A stretch of DNA of 62,468 nucleotides from Gnetum montanum (Eukaryota > Streptophyta > Gnetopsida > Gnetales > Gnetaceae). The stretch spans positions 291,413 through 353,880 of the forward strand of contig MNCI01011957.1 of the NCBI GenBank assembly GCA_015680685.1. The letters are read 5' to 3'. Positions 23,897 to 33,299 of the stretch are shown piece by piece (the stretch's first letter is position 1; each line of letters opens with the position of its first letter). Below the pieces are notes generated by a model that searched no databases, was not told the DNA's origin, and worked only from the letters and a program-made list of their open reading frames with translations. A program made the position numbers and the translations under genes.

Positions 23897-24520
23897 GGAT
23901 CCATCACTCCCATGTCTAATAGGAAGGCCTACATTATAGTTGTTGTTGACTACTATACTAAATGGGTTGAAGCTATATTTATGTCTAATTGTACATCCAT
24001 CATTACAACTTAGTTTATTTAACAAAAAATGGTAAATAGGTTTGATGTATCTAGAGCACTAATTTTTGAATAACGAGACACCTTTCACAAGATCCATTTT
24101 TCACAAGTCAATGCAACACTTGAAATTGCAATATAAACTTACATCCCTCTATCATCCCCAAGCCAACAATCAATCTAAGGTTACCAATAAGGAGATCATA
24201 AGAATTTTGACATGAACCATCAGTGAATATAGGAAAGAGTGGAGCATCAAAACCTAATGTTACCATTTGGCCATATTACTCAACATAGAAACTTCTTATA
24301 GGCTACTTTCCTATGAGTTAGTATACAGAAAAGTTACCTAAACTTCTAATCCAAGTCAAACTCCATACACTCACAATTGCCTATGAACTTAAGATCATCA
24401 TTAGCCTTGCATAGAAAGAATGCCTTATGATACTCAACATGCTAGATGAAATTCGAAGAGTACCCCTAATGTTAAGTGAAGTATAAAAGGCATACAATAA
24501 GAAACATCACAACACATGAA
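23897..24520 (+). pseudogene. RT1 integrase core, second part (first part 6,875-6,913)
   Basis: The first part ends HFDLSGINFMG at 6,911. After RT2 the frame resumes with ITPMSNRKAYIIVVVDYYTK and WVEA, giving the typical integrase start (first catalytic Asp in VVVDYYTKWVEA). Downstream fragments resembling the C-terminal part (such as LLITYRLLSYELVY-type and LDEIRRVPLMLSEV) are broken by many stops. The second catalytic Asp (DNG block) is lost to mutation. Confidence 0.7.
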
Positions 24521-25423
24521 TAAAAAAAGTTACATTTTAACTCGTAGATAAGGTTTTTATTAGAATCTCATACATGCATCACAATGTGCTAAGTTTCAAA
24601 CATTATGGAAAGGACCTTACATTATTCATTTAACTTTTCCTTTTGGGGCCATGACAATTTACCATCCAAACAATTCTCAAAAGCACTTCCTAGTTAACAT
24701 TCAACTTAAATCATTTGTCAAATCCTATGTAACCAACAACATTAACACCTCTACTTGAAAATAAACACACTCCATTTTCTAGATCTTCATCTTCCAACTT
24801 AGTCATGGGGGAGATCCCCATCAATTGTAAAATATTGATGAGGATAACTAACTATTCACATTTTTTTTACAACACTCTTTATATTATTCTATTAATTTTT
24901 TATATTTTCCTTTCTTTGTTGTTATTTCCTTTATTATTTTATTCTTATTTCATCTATTCTTATTTGAAATATTTGATTTTGTTCCATTGCTTCAACAAAT
25001 CTTGGAAAATTATTAAATTTCTATCAAGGTTATGATTGATTAACGAAAGGCCAAATTTGTCATTTGATTATGTTTTCAACTAACAATCTATCAATTCTCT
25101 GATGGTAAAAGGTAGTGAATTCATGTCATCCACCCATTTCATTTGTTCCATAAGGAATCTGCATCATAGAACCATGAAGGTTCTTTCACATTAAAACTAA
25201 AAAGTAATATGTGATCTCATTACCCAATGAATTGGGAAATGACCAAGTGGGAATGGAAAAGGGAGTAATCTCAAGGAGATTTTTTCTATTTGTTGGTACA
25301 TTTGGCCATTACATGGAACAGTTGGAATATTTTGTCCAAAATTAGCACAATCCCTGGTTGTAAATTTGCAGTTTAGTATTGTGTGTTGATGGGTATTCTT
25401 GGAGAAGCAAGCCAATGGTAAAT
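24521..25423. other. RT1 tail, no gene
   Basis: Contains TTAGTCATGGGGGAGAT near 24,800, the same motif as in RT3 at 16,463, followed by a T-rich stretch and blocks shared with the RT3 tail. No open frame has any resemblance to a known protein. The RT1 3' LTR was not recognised. Confidence 0.55.
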
Positions 25424-26173
25424 AATCTTGATGTTGAAGCCTTCTTGGAAAGTAAAATTAAAATGCCAAGTTATTTTCTTGAGTGAAGATTGGAATAAAA
25501 AAAAGGAGGTGATGATTTACCACAAGAAAGCATACTCCCTGTTAATATTGGCAAAATAGACAACACCGTGGGTAATGGATTACCAAAAATTGGCTAAGAG
25601 TTGGAAGCAAGTGAAGGACCTAACGGACTACCAACAGGTTTTGAATCCCATAAATTTAAAATTATCAAAGGATGTAAAGGTTTCTGTATTGCAGATGAAC
25701 CCAAATTCCCGTAAGTCCAAAGGCCCATTGTTAATGCTGTCGGAGAAAAAACCAAAAATCAAAAAAACAGAACTGAATGCCGTGGTTTTTGGGCAAATCC
25801 ATTGGCTTGCCATTTAGGATTGCGCCCATGCATCGGCCGGATTTACGTTGCCGACTCGCCAGATGCCGAACCTGAGTTCGTGGAGCGCGTGGGAGGCCCT
25901 TCTTTCACCACTGAGCTGAGTTAAAGGGGGTTTCGGGCAACAATCGCATGCAGGCTGTGCAAACAGAACTGAGGCCAGTTTAGGGCAGAACGCAGTGGGC
26001 ATATCATCGATTTCAGTAGAGACACTTGTGGATTTCAGAAGAATGGACACCTATTTCGCATGATGAACAAATCTGGGTTTTCATCCGCAAAAATGGAAAA
26101 TTCCTTTAAAACCCTGGTGGACATTGCTTGAAGAATCTACACCAAATGTTGTAAGAAAACTTTGAAAGCCAGA
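25424..26173 (+). pseudogene. Unidentified coding-like stretch, 5' part, split by RT4
   Basis: One plus-strand frame stays protein-like from about 25,424 to the RT4 edge with only four stops in roughly 250 codons (TAG 25,557 and 25,815; TGA near 25,919 and 26,127). It includes an ATG-started 80-codon open part (25,575-25,817) that is K/P-rich, then LPTRQMPNLSSWSAWEALL and CKKTLKAR just before the insertion. The frame continues without shift at 44,506 after RT4 is removed. I do not recognise the family. Base composition is more GC-rich than the RT1 tail. It could be a gene fragment or part of another transposon. Confidence 0.4.
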
Positions 26174-27427
26174 TGTACCGTCTGAAATCGTCGGTCTCCG
26201 GCTAGAAGGAAACAGAGACCATGGGATCGCAGGATGCGCACAGAATATCCTACCTTCGCCTAAGGACGAGCTAGAATGAACGAAGGTAGAGTACCTTGGG
26301 TGGTCCGCACGCGGATCAGACAAGGATTTCCCCGAACGTACACCGAAGTGTTATTCGCTGGGTTATACGTAAACGGCGTAGCAGGCGTAAATCATAGCGT
26401 AAATAGTGTAACCGATGCAAACAAAGCGTAACGTAAACGAGCGAAAACAGAATACATGCAACAATTAATGTAAACTTTAAATGATTTTGGGAAGAAAATG
26501 TAACAATGGCATTACAGAATGAAAGTACAATGCACCAGTCTAACGTAGTTGTGACTGGAACACAAGGCAGACGAAAAGCCCCGGTGGATACAGGGATGAT
26601 TGTGGTTGGTTCACACTTTAAGCACAGCATAGAGGATGTATGCTTAGCATACAGGGTTGTCCAGCATAAAAGGTTTTGTGCTTTGGTTCACAGCGTCTCT
26701 GCTCTCTGGTGTGCTTTAGGAATTTTGCCAACCGACCTTGATCTCGTGCAAAAATTGGGCTTTTATACAGGGTTTTGACGCTAGACTTGGGTTGGGAGAC
26801 ATGTGGAGCGTTGACCGGGTGCAAAATAGTAAAATTTACAAGTGTACAATATGTTACATTTGGCGGGCGTATATGCCTAGCGTATACGCTGTGTCTGGCG
26901 AGCGTAAATTGTGGGCGTATACGCTGGGCGTATACGCTGATGTTCTGGGCGTATGCAAACTTAGGCGTAAATGTTGTGGACGCTGGCATATACGCTGATT
27001 GATGCTGGGCGTATATGCCAGGCGTATACACTGATGGTTGCTGGCATATACGCTGGGGCATATACGCTGATGGTTGCTGCCTTGTACCAAGTCTTGCTCT
27101 ATAGTGCTGTTTTCATGCCATCTTTGGGGATTTCATGTTGGGTGTATACATCTGTTGTACTTTGCTGAGCGTACATGAGAGGCGTGTACGCTGGACATCT
27201 ACGTTGGGCGTATATGCTATGAACTTGAGCATATACGCTGGGCGTATACGCTGAGAATTTGAGCGTATACGCTGGGAATGTACACTTGGGCATATATGCT
27301 GAAACTGCATACTTAGTAAAAATTAAGCATCTGGTCTCCGAAGTTGCCATGTTTAGTATCCAATGTGGTTGTGGTCATCTGTGGGTCGCAGGGACCTGTT
27401 TCTTGCTTGAAATTTTTTGGTGTTTCA
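26174..27427 (-). repeat. RT4 3' LTR
   Basis: On the minus strand it starts TGAAACACCA and ends GGTACA. The inner third is packed with GCGTATACGC-type palindromes. It matches 43,278-44,500 outside the gap in that copy. Confidence 0.93.
26860..27310. repeat. GCGTATACGC palindrome array in the RT4 LTR
   Basis: At least five exact copies of the 10-bp perfect palindrome GCGTATACGC occur (for example near 26,880, 26,912, 26,926, 27,243 and 27,265), plus many one-step variants (GCATATACGC, GCGTATATGC). Spacing is irregular, 14-40 bp. Both LTR copies carry it. ORFs in all frames here give repetitive peptides because the array is self-complementary. Confidence 0.85.
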
Positions 27428-27441
27428 TTGGCCCCTCTTTG
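27428..27441 (-). other. RT4 polypurine tract
   Basis: Minus-strand AAAGAGGGGCCAA directly precedes the 3' LTR; the same AAAGAGGGGCCA precedes the RT5 3' LTR. Confidence 0.9.
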
Positions 27442-28481
27442 TTGATGCTTGGAGGAATCAACCCGAGAAGTGTCAACAAAGAAGTGCAAAAACACCACAA
27501 ACACCTTGATAGAGACTTTTTCCGTTATCACTTGACTAGACGTCATCGCACCGTGTTCAATAGTACATGGGATTGGGAAAATGGAATTTGTAGCTGGTAG
27601 GAGAATGAGGATTGTGGGGACTAGTAAATGCCCAAGGGATTGTGCTTGGTGAAAAGGGGATGCTCTGGCATGTGGCATGCTGGTCCTTGTCAATAGCTAT
27701 TGTTTAGCAGACTCAGAATCCAAACATGCAATGTGCGTTCCTTGATAGAACAAGACTCTTGCTTAGTGTCCAAGAGGACTTGTTGGCAAGGTCAAAGCCA
27801 CGTGATGATGTGTTACATTCTTTAGAAGAACAAGGCCCTTGTTTAGTATTTAGGGGGAACCTATTGGCAGAGAGCCAAAGCCATGTAATTATATGTTTCC
27901 AGATTATTTTTAACATGAGTACTTGGTTCCAAGACAACTACCTTCTCTCCTGGGGCTTATATGGGAAGTGTCAAGGGTTTTTTTATTTTAAAGAAAATTT
28001 GTTTTAATCTTGTACTCATGCTCAAGTGCTATGTTGTGTGTCGCAACCATTTTAAAGTGTTACAGTATGCAACAACGTGCTCAAAGTTTTGAATGTACTG
28101 GCGTATCAAAGGTGTGGCTGAGTAGAGTGTGTCGGTGGATAGATAGAGAGTGTATCAGGATATGGGGATGTACTAACGAATGGTTTGATTCAGTCTTTCC
28201 ATGTGCGCTTGTGAACATTGTCCCATCTTGTTGCCTGTGACGAAGTGCATTCTTGTGCGAAAGCCTTTGGGTGTTATCCTGCGAACATAACTCCAAGGAG
28301 ACAAGAAAACCGTGAGTGAATAAGCGAGCTTAGACTTAAATAGTAACTGATGGAACAAAGGAAATGGAGGAGATTTCAGGCACTGTGCATGAATGGCAGC
28401 AACGCTTGTAGGATCGTCAGATGGCGAACGATGTAGTGATGAAGTTTGAATGTGGCGGATTGAGGAGCCAGAGATGAACTT
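27442..28481. other. RT4 3' internal region, no gene
   Basis: About 1 kb between the polypurine tract and the hairpin array. Only short frames without resemblance to any family; nothing else recognised. Confidence 0.6.
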
Positions 28482-28846
28482 GCCAGTTTATAGTCTCAGC
28501 GGACTGTTATGGGCTAGTTTTATGTCATAACCCATTGGACATTTCCTATTTAGAGTCATGGATGTGTTGCCAGTTTCTAGTCTTAGTGGACCGTGAAGAG
28601 GCAAACCAGTTTATAGTCTTAGCGGACTCTGGTGAATGCAACGGTGGCAGTTTACTGTCGTGCCGGACGGGTGCTAGTTTGTCGTCATTTCAGACACTGT
28701 GTGGTATCAGTTTATCATCATGATTCCAAGATGAGCTATGGTACTAGTTTTAAGTCATAATCCAGGACTGTTTTGTGGTACCAGTTTATAGTCGTGATCC
28801 CAAGACTCTTCTGTGGTATCAGTTTATAGTCATGATCCAAAGACTC
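28482..28846 (-). repeat. Hairpin-unit array, pol to 3' LTR junction of RT4
   Basis: About ten units read on the minus strand as a short stem-loop then a TATAAACTGG-type tail. Examples of stems (plus strand): AGTC-TTAGCG-GACT, AGTC-TCAGCG-GACT, GTC-GTGCCG-GAC, and with longer loops AGTC-GTGATCCCAA-GACT. Stems stay paired although loop sequence and length change. The array lies just past the end of integrase. Confidence 0.8.
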
Positions 28847-28866
28847 GCACGTACCTGAGCTTGTAC

Positions 28867-31800
28867 TCAAATGTAGAACGGTTTTAGGAACAAGTGATTG
28901 GTTGGATTGGCAAGCTCATTCCCTTCCATATCAACTAGCTTAAATGCTTCGTTGTCAAATGCTTTAATGACCAAGTAAGGCCCTTCCTAGTTGGCTGAGA
29001 ATTTGTCTGAGTGTTCTCGAACTGCCTTAAGTACAAGGTCACCTTCTTTGATGGTGTGCTTATGGATGTCATGCCGATGTCGCTGCCATTGTTGCTTTTG
29101 GTACGATTCGATCTGATCAAGCGCGCGTATGCATTCTTCCTTCACTGACTCTAGGTCAATGATGTGTAGATCATTGTTTTGTCCTTCATCAAGGAGTCCG
29201 GAAAGTGTGATCCTTAAAGATGGTACCTGTAATTCTAGAGGTAAAACAGCCTCTGAACCGTAAACAAAACTATATGGTGTTTTACCTGTTGAAGTTCGAT
29301 GTGTAGTACGGTATGCCCACAATGCGTATATCAATTGTTCGTGCCATCTTTGCTTGCTTTGGGTAAGCATCTTTTTGAGTATTCTAATAATAGTTTTGTT
29401 TGTCACCTCTGCTTGCCCATTTCTCTGAGGATAGTAAGGGGATGAACACGAGTGTTTGATCCCTAGACTTTCACAAAAGGTTTTGGTCTCGGCATTGCTA
29501 AATTGTGGCCCGTTGTCAGTGATGATTGTCATGGGAATGCCAAAGCGGGTTACAATGTTTTTGAGAATGAAATTGCATACATGTTTAGATGTAGTTTTTC
29601 GAAGGGGAGCAGCTTCTACCCACTTCATGAAATATTTGGTTGCGGTTATGATGAAACTATGCCATGCAGAAGATGAGGGTGTTATCGGGCCGATAAGGTC
29701 CAATCTCCACTTTTGAAAGGGCCACATGATTTGCACTGTATGCAACTCATTTGGTGGGACATGTATTAGATTGCTATGTTTTTGACAAGTACTACATGTT
29801 TTAACCTTGGAGAGACAATCGTATTCCATGTGTGGCCAATAGTAGCCTAAGCGTCTGATCTTTGTTGCCATGGCTTTTGGTGCTATATGTCCTCCACATA
29901 GTCCGTCGTGTACTTGTTCGACGATGGCTTGGGCATCGGTGCTACCAACGCATGTTAGCAATATGTCTTCGTAAGATCTACGACATAATATGTCCCCTAC
30001 CAGGGTATACTGCTTAGAACATTTTCGTACTGCATCCTTTTGTGCAATTTTTAGATGTCGTGGTGTTTCGCCACATAGAAGGTATTCTTTTATGTCATCA
30101 TACCATTCTATCGTGCGTGTTGTACTAACATATGCGATCGGCAGCATGTCAAGAGTATCCGTTATTGGTTCGGCACAACTGGTTACGGAGCTTGACAACA
30201 TGTGGAACATGTCAGGTGATATGTTTAATGCCAAGGTGGCTAGTGCATCTGCGATGGTATTGTCATTTCTAGAGACGTGTTGCACATCGATGTTTTTAAA
30301 TCGCCTCATTAGGTGTTTTTCTAAGTCATAGTATGGTTGTAAATGTTGGGCTTTGCATGTATAAATGTCTGTGACTTAGTTTAAGACCAGTTGTGAGTCT
30401 CCTCTGACTACAAGCTATGTGATGTCTAAAGCCAACGCTGCTGCGAGACCTCTAAGGAGACCTTCGTACTCTGCTATGTTGTTGGTACAATGAAAGTTAA
30501 AATGGTAAGCAAAGGGTTGGATCTCCCCGGAGGGATAGGTGATGACAGCGGCTGCACTTCCCCCTCGAGAGGTGGATGCTCCATCAAAGCTTAGAATGGC
30601 ATCGTAGTCGTTGGGCACTATGTCTATTGCGCTTATATTCTCATCCGGGAATTCTGGCTCTATTATCGCTTGATCGTGCGTTGGTGACGTGGCCATTTGA
30701 CTTGCTATGGCTTGACCTTTAACTGATGATTGCGCTATGTAGTGTAGGTCAAATTCAGCTATCATGGCTTTCCAGCGAGCTATCCGACTCATTTCGTAAA
30801 TGTTTCCTGTGATGGCCCTGAGCACATTGTCCTTGCAAATTATATTAACTTGGTTACGAAAGAGGTAATGTCGCCATTTTCTCAAAGAAAAGACCAAAGG
30901 TAAACAGGACCTCTCCACGTCATTATACTTTTTCTCTTGGGAGACTAATGCATGGCTTAAGTAATATACAGGGACTTCGGTTCCATCATCTTGTTTTTGG
31001 CAAAGCATAGACGCGATTGACGAATCTGAAGTGGCGAGGTAGATGTAAAATGGTTTATTGTTTTGAGGTGGATAAACCGTGGGTAATCGGGCAAGTGCCA
31101 TTTTAATGTTATCAAATGCTTCTTGACACTGCGGAGTCCATTCAAAATGGACGTTCTTGCATAACAGGTGGTTCATAAGTTTTAGTTTGTCTGTCAATTT
31201 TTCTATGAAGCGCCTNNNNNNNNNNNNNNNNNNNNNNNNNNNNNNNNNNNNNNNNNNNNNNNNNNNNNNNNNNNNNNNNNNNNNNNNNNNNNNNNNNNNN
31301 NNNNNNNNNNNNNNNNNNNNNNNNNNNNNNNNNNNNNNNNNNNNNNNNNNNNNNNNNNNNNNNNNNNNNNNNNNNNNNNNNNNNNNNNNNNNNNNNNNNN
31401 NNNNNNNNNNNNNNNNNNNNNNNNNNNNNNNNNNNNNNNNNNNNNNNNNNNNNNNNNNNNNNNNNNNNNNNNNNNNNNNNNNNNNNNNNNNNNNNNNNNN
31501 NNNNNNNNNNNNNNNNNNNNNNNNNNNNNNNNNNNNNNNNNNNNNNNNNNNNNNNNNNNNNNNNNNNNNNNGACTTAACCACAATGTCGTCTACATAGTC
31601 GTTGAGCGAGTGTAACATGTAATCGCTAAAGATGAATGTCATCGCTCTTTGATATGTGGCCCCAGCGTTCTTGAGACCAAAGGGCATCATTGTGTAACAA
31701 AAGGTTCCCCATGGTGTCATAAAGGTTGTCTGAAGCTGATGCTCTGGGTTGATGCGTATTTGATTGTATCTCGAGAAGCTATCCATAAAAGATAATAGTG

Positions 31801-32581
31801 TGTGCCCAGCGGTCGAGTCAACAAGTTGATCGATGCTGGGTAGAGGAAAATCATCTTTTATGGTTGCAACATTTAAATCCTAGAAGTCAATGCATAAGCG
31901 AATGCTTCCATTATTTTTCGGAACGATGACCATGTTGGATACCCACTCGGCGTAATCAACAGCTCGGATGAAACCAGCCTAATAAAGCTTGGTGATCTCA
32001 TTACGAACTGCCAATGCCACTTCAGGTTTAACCTTTCGTGCCTTTTGTTTTACCGGTCTCAGTTTTGGATCAAGGATAATGTTGTGCTGGATAATTCGAG
32101 GGTCTAACCCGGGCATGTCCGTGTAAGACCAAGCGAATGCTTTCATATTTTCCCTAAGCACATCTTCAATGTTTTTGGCTAGTTGCGGTTTTAGTAATGT
32201 GCTTCATTTTAGTATTTTAATTTCCCCATCGGGCATGGTGATGGGGGTTTCGGTCAACGGGTCTTCGGTGATATTTTCGGCTTCTATGTCAAGGGGTTTT
32301 GTCATGTCTTTGTAGTTGTCTATTGTTTGCTGTGTTGAGGTGATGACTGCGTCATCCGTTGATGAACCTAAGTGGATGAGGTTTATGTTAATATCTCTTG
32401 CAATTTTACCATATGGTCCTTCAATGATTAACGGTGCGGCTAAATGCTGGCAATCCATCAGGCTTGCTCCTGCCAATAAACAGAGAGCTGAATGAGCTAA
32501 TGGGTATCGTTCTGTGTTCTTTGGTAATTTTGAATTATGTGTACATGTATGATGGTGGATTATCATCACATCGGGACGCAT
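28867..32581 (-). pseudogene. RT4 pol: RT, RNase H, Tat-type second RNase H, integrase
   Basis: Minus-strand order: a pre-RT segment with AFAWSYTDMPGLDPRIIQHN; RT with PLPSIDQLVDSTAGH, MPFGLKNAGATYQRAM and the catalytic box YVDD (at about 31,585), then a 356-base gap; Ty3 RNase H with FYIYLATSDSS; the second, archaeal-type RNase H with FDGAST, AEYEGLLRGL and RGDSQLV; integrase with H-x5-H...CSTC zinc motif, LDLIGPIT, TDNGPQF and YYPQRNGQAEVTNK, and a C-terminal KEGDLVLKAVR segment. The stop is TGA at 28,867-28,869. Breaks: stops near 32,204, 31,979, 31,880, 30,413, 30,375 and 28,987. The frame differs on the two sides of the gap, so the gap length is wrong or hides an indel. Confidence 0.9.
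31216..31571. other. Assembly gap (356 N)
   Basis: Run of N inside the RT region of RT4 pol. It hides the sequence after the YVDD box up to the RT thumb. Open frames drawn through it are not real. Confidence 0.99.
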
Positions 32582-32832
32582 GGCAGTTTAAGGCCGTACC
32601 GGGCCGTCACGGCAGTTTAAGGCTGTACCGGGCCATGAGTGGCAGTTTAACGCCTTACCGGGCCACATGTAATCTGCAGGTGGCAGTTTAAGGTCTTACC
32701 GGGCCGTAATGGGTTCATATGTGGCAATTTAAGGCCGTATCGGGCCGTGGTGAGTTCGTATGTGGCAGTTTAAAGCCGTACCGGGCCATCATGGTAGTTT
32801 AAGGTCATACCGAGCCATGTGTGGCAGTTTAC
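32582..32832 (-). repeat. Hairpin-unit array, between RT4 pol and the antisense gene promoter
   Basis: Seven to eight units. Plus-strand form GGCAGTTTAA then GGCC-GTACCG-GGCC; read on the pol strand the stem comes first and CTTAAACTGCC follows. It ends about 200 bp upstream of the TATA-like box of the antisense gene. Confidence 0.82.
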
Positions 32833-33037
32833 GCTGGAATGTTCGACGTAAACTCCTGAAATGGGGTTCACAGGGGAACCAGGATGTAGTAATTTCTATT
32901 TTATTTTAAAAATATATAGTTTTTTATTATTTTTGAGCAAATTTTTGGCGAAAAATAAGTAAAAAAAGCAAAAATTAGCAAAAAGTAGCAAACCGGGAGG
33001 CGGCGGCGTAAGCAGTGGAGGCAACGACCACGGAGCA

Positions 33038-33047
33038 CTATAAAAAG
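33038..33047 (+). promoter_or_regulatory. TATA-like box of the RT4 antisense gene
   Basis: CTATAAAAAG in a GC-rich surrounding, on the plus strand, about 260 bp upstream of the probable first coding exon. It lies between the hairpin array and exon 1 and points away from pol. Confidence 0.5.
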
Positions 33048-33299
33048 GGGGGGGGCATCATTTGTCACATTGGATTCTCTAAGCGTAAACCCGAGCGTAA
33101 ACTTCTCAGCGTGAGCGTAAACTACAAAACCCCGACGTAAGCGTAAACCCAAACCCCAATGTAGACGCCGATCAACGAAACTCCAACGTAGACGCCAACG
33201 ACTAAACCCCAGCATAGACGTCGAGTGTGGAAGGTCAAGTGTAGGTGTATAGAGTTTCAACCCTCAGCGTAAGCTATCAACCCCAGCCTAGACGCTGAG

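Larger units (their letters stand above)
838..25410 (+). mobile_element. RT1: decayed Athila-like Ty3/gypsy element, outermost host of a nest
   Basis: RT1 runs on the plus strand: LTR, degenerate tRNA-Asp primer site, gag with many stops, a jump to integrase with no visible RT or RNase H, then a T-rich tail after a GTCATGGGGGAGAT motif near 24,803. The tail resembles the RT3 sequence after 16,460. RT2 is inserted in its integrase. No 3' LTR was recognised, so the right end is approximate. Relationship to RT2 and RT3 is shown by similar LTR blocks, gag core and zinc-binding motif. It is the oldest layer, because it contains the other two. Confidence 0.6.

Noticed and set aside
26618-27350. Overlapping frames on both strands with repeated peptides such as RICPSVYA and YTLGVYA
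   Set aside because: They come from the self-complementary GCGTATACGC array in the LTR; the repeats read similarly in all frames and no start, stop or codon bias supports a protein.
32434-32691. 85-codon plus-strand frame next to the RT4 antisense gene
   Set aside because: Its second half translates the hairpin-unit array and its first half is opposite the pre-RT coding sequence.
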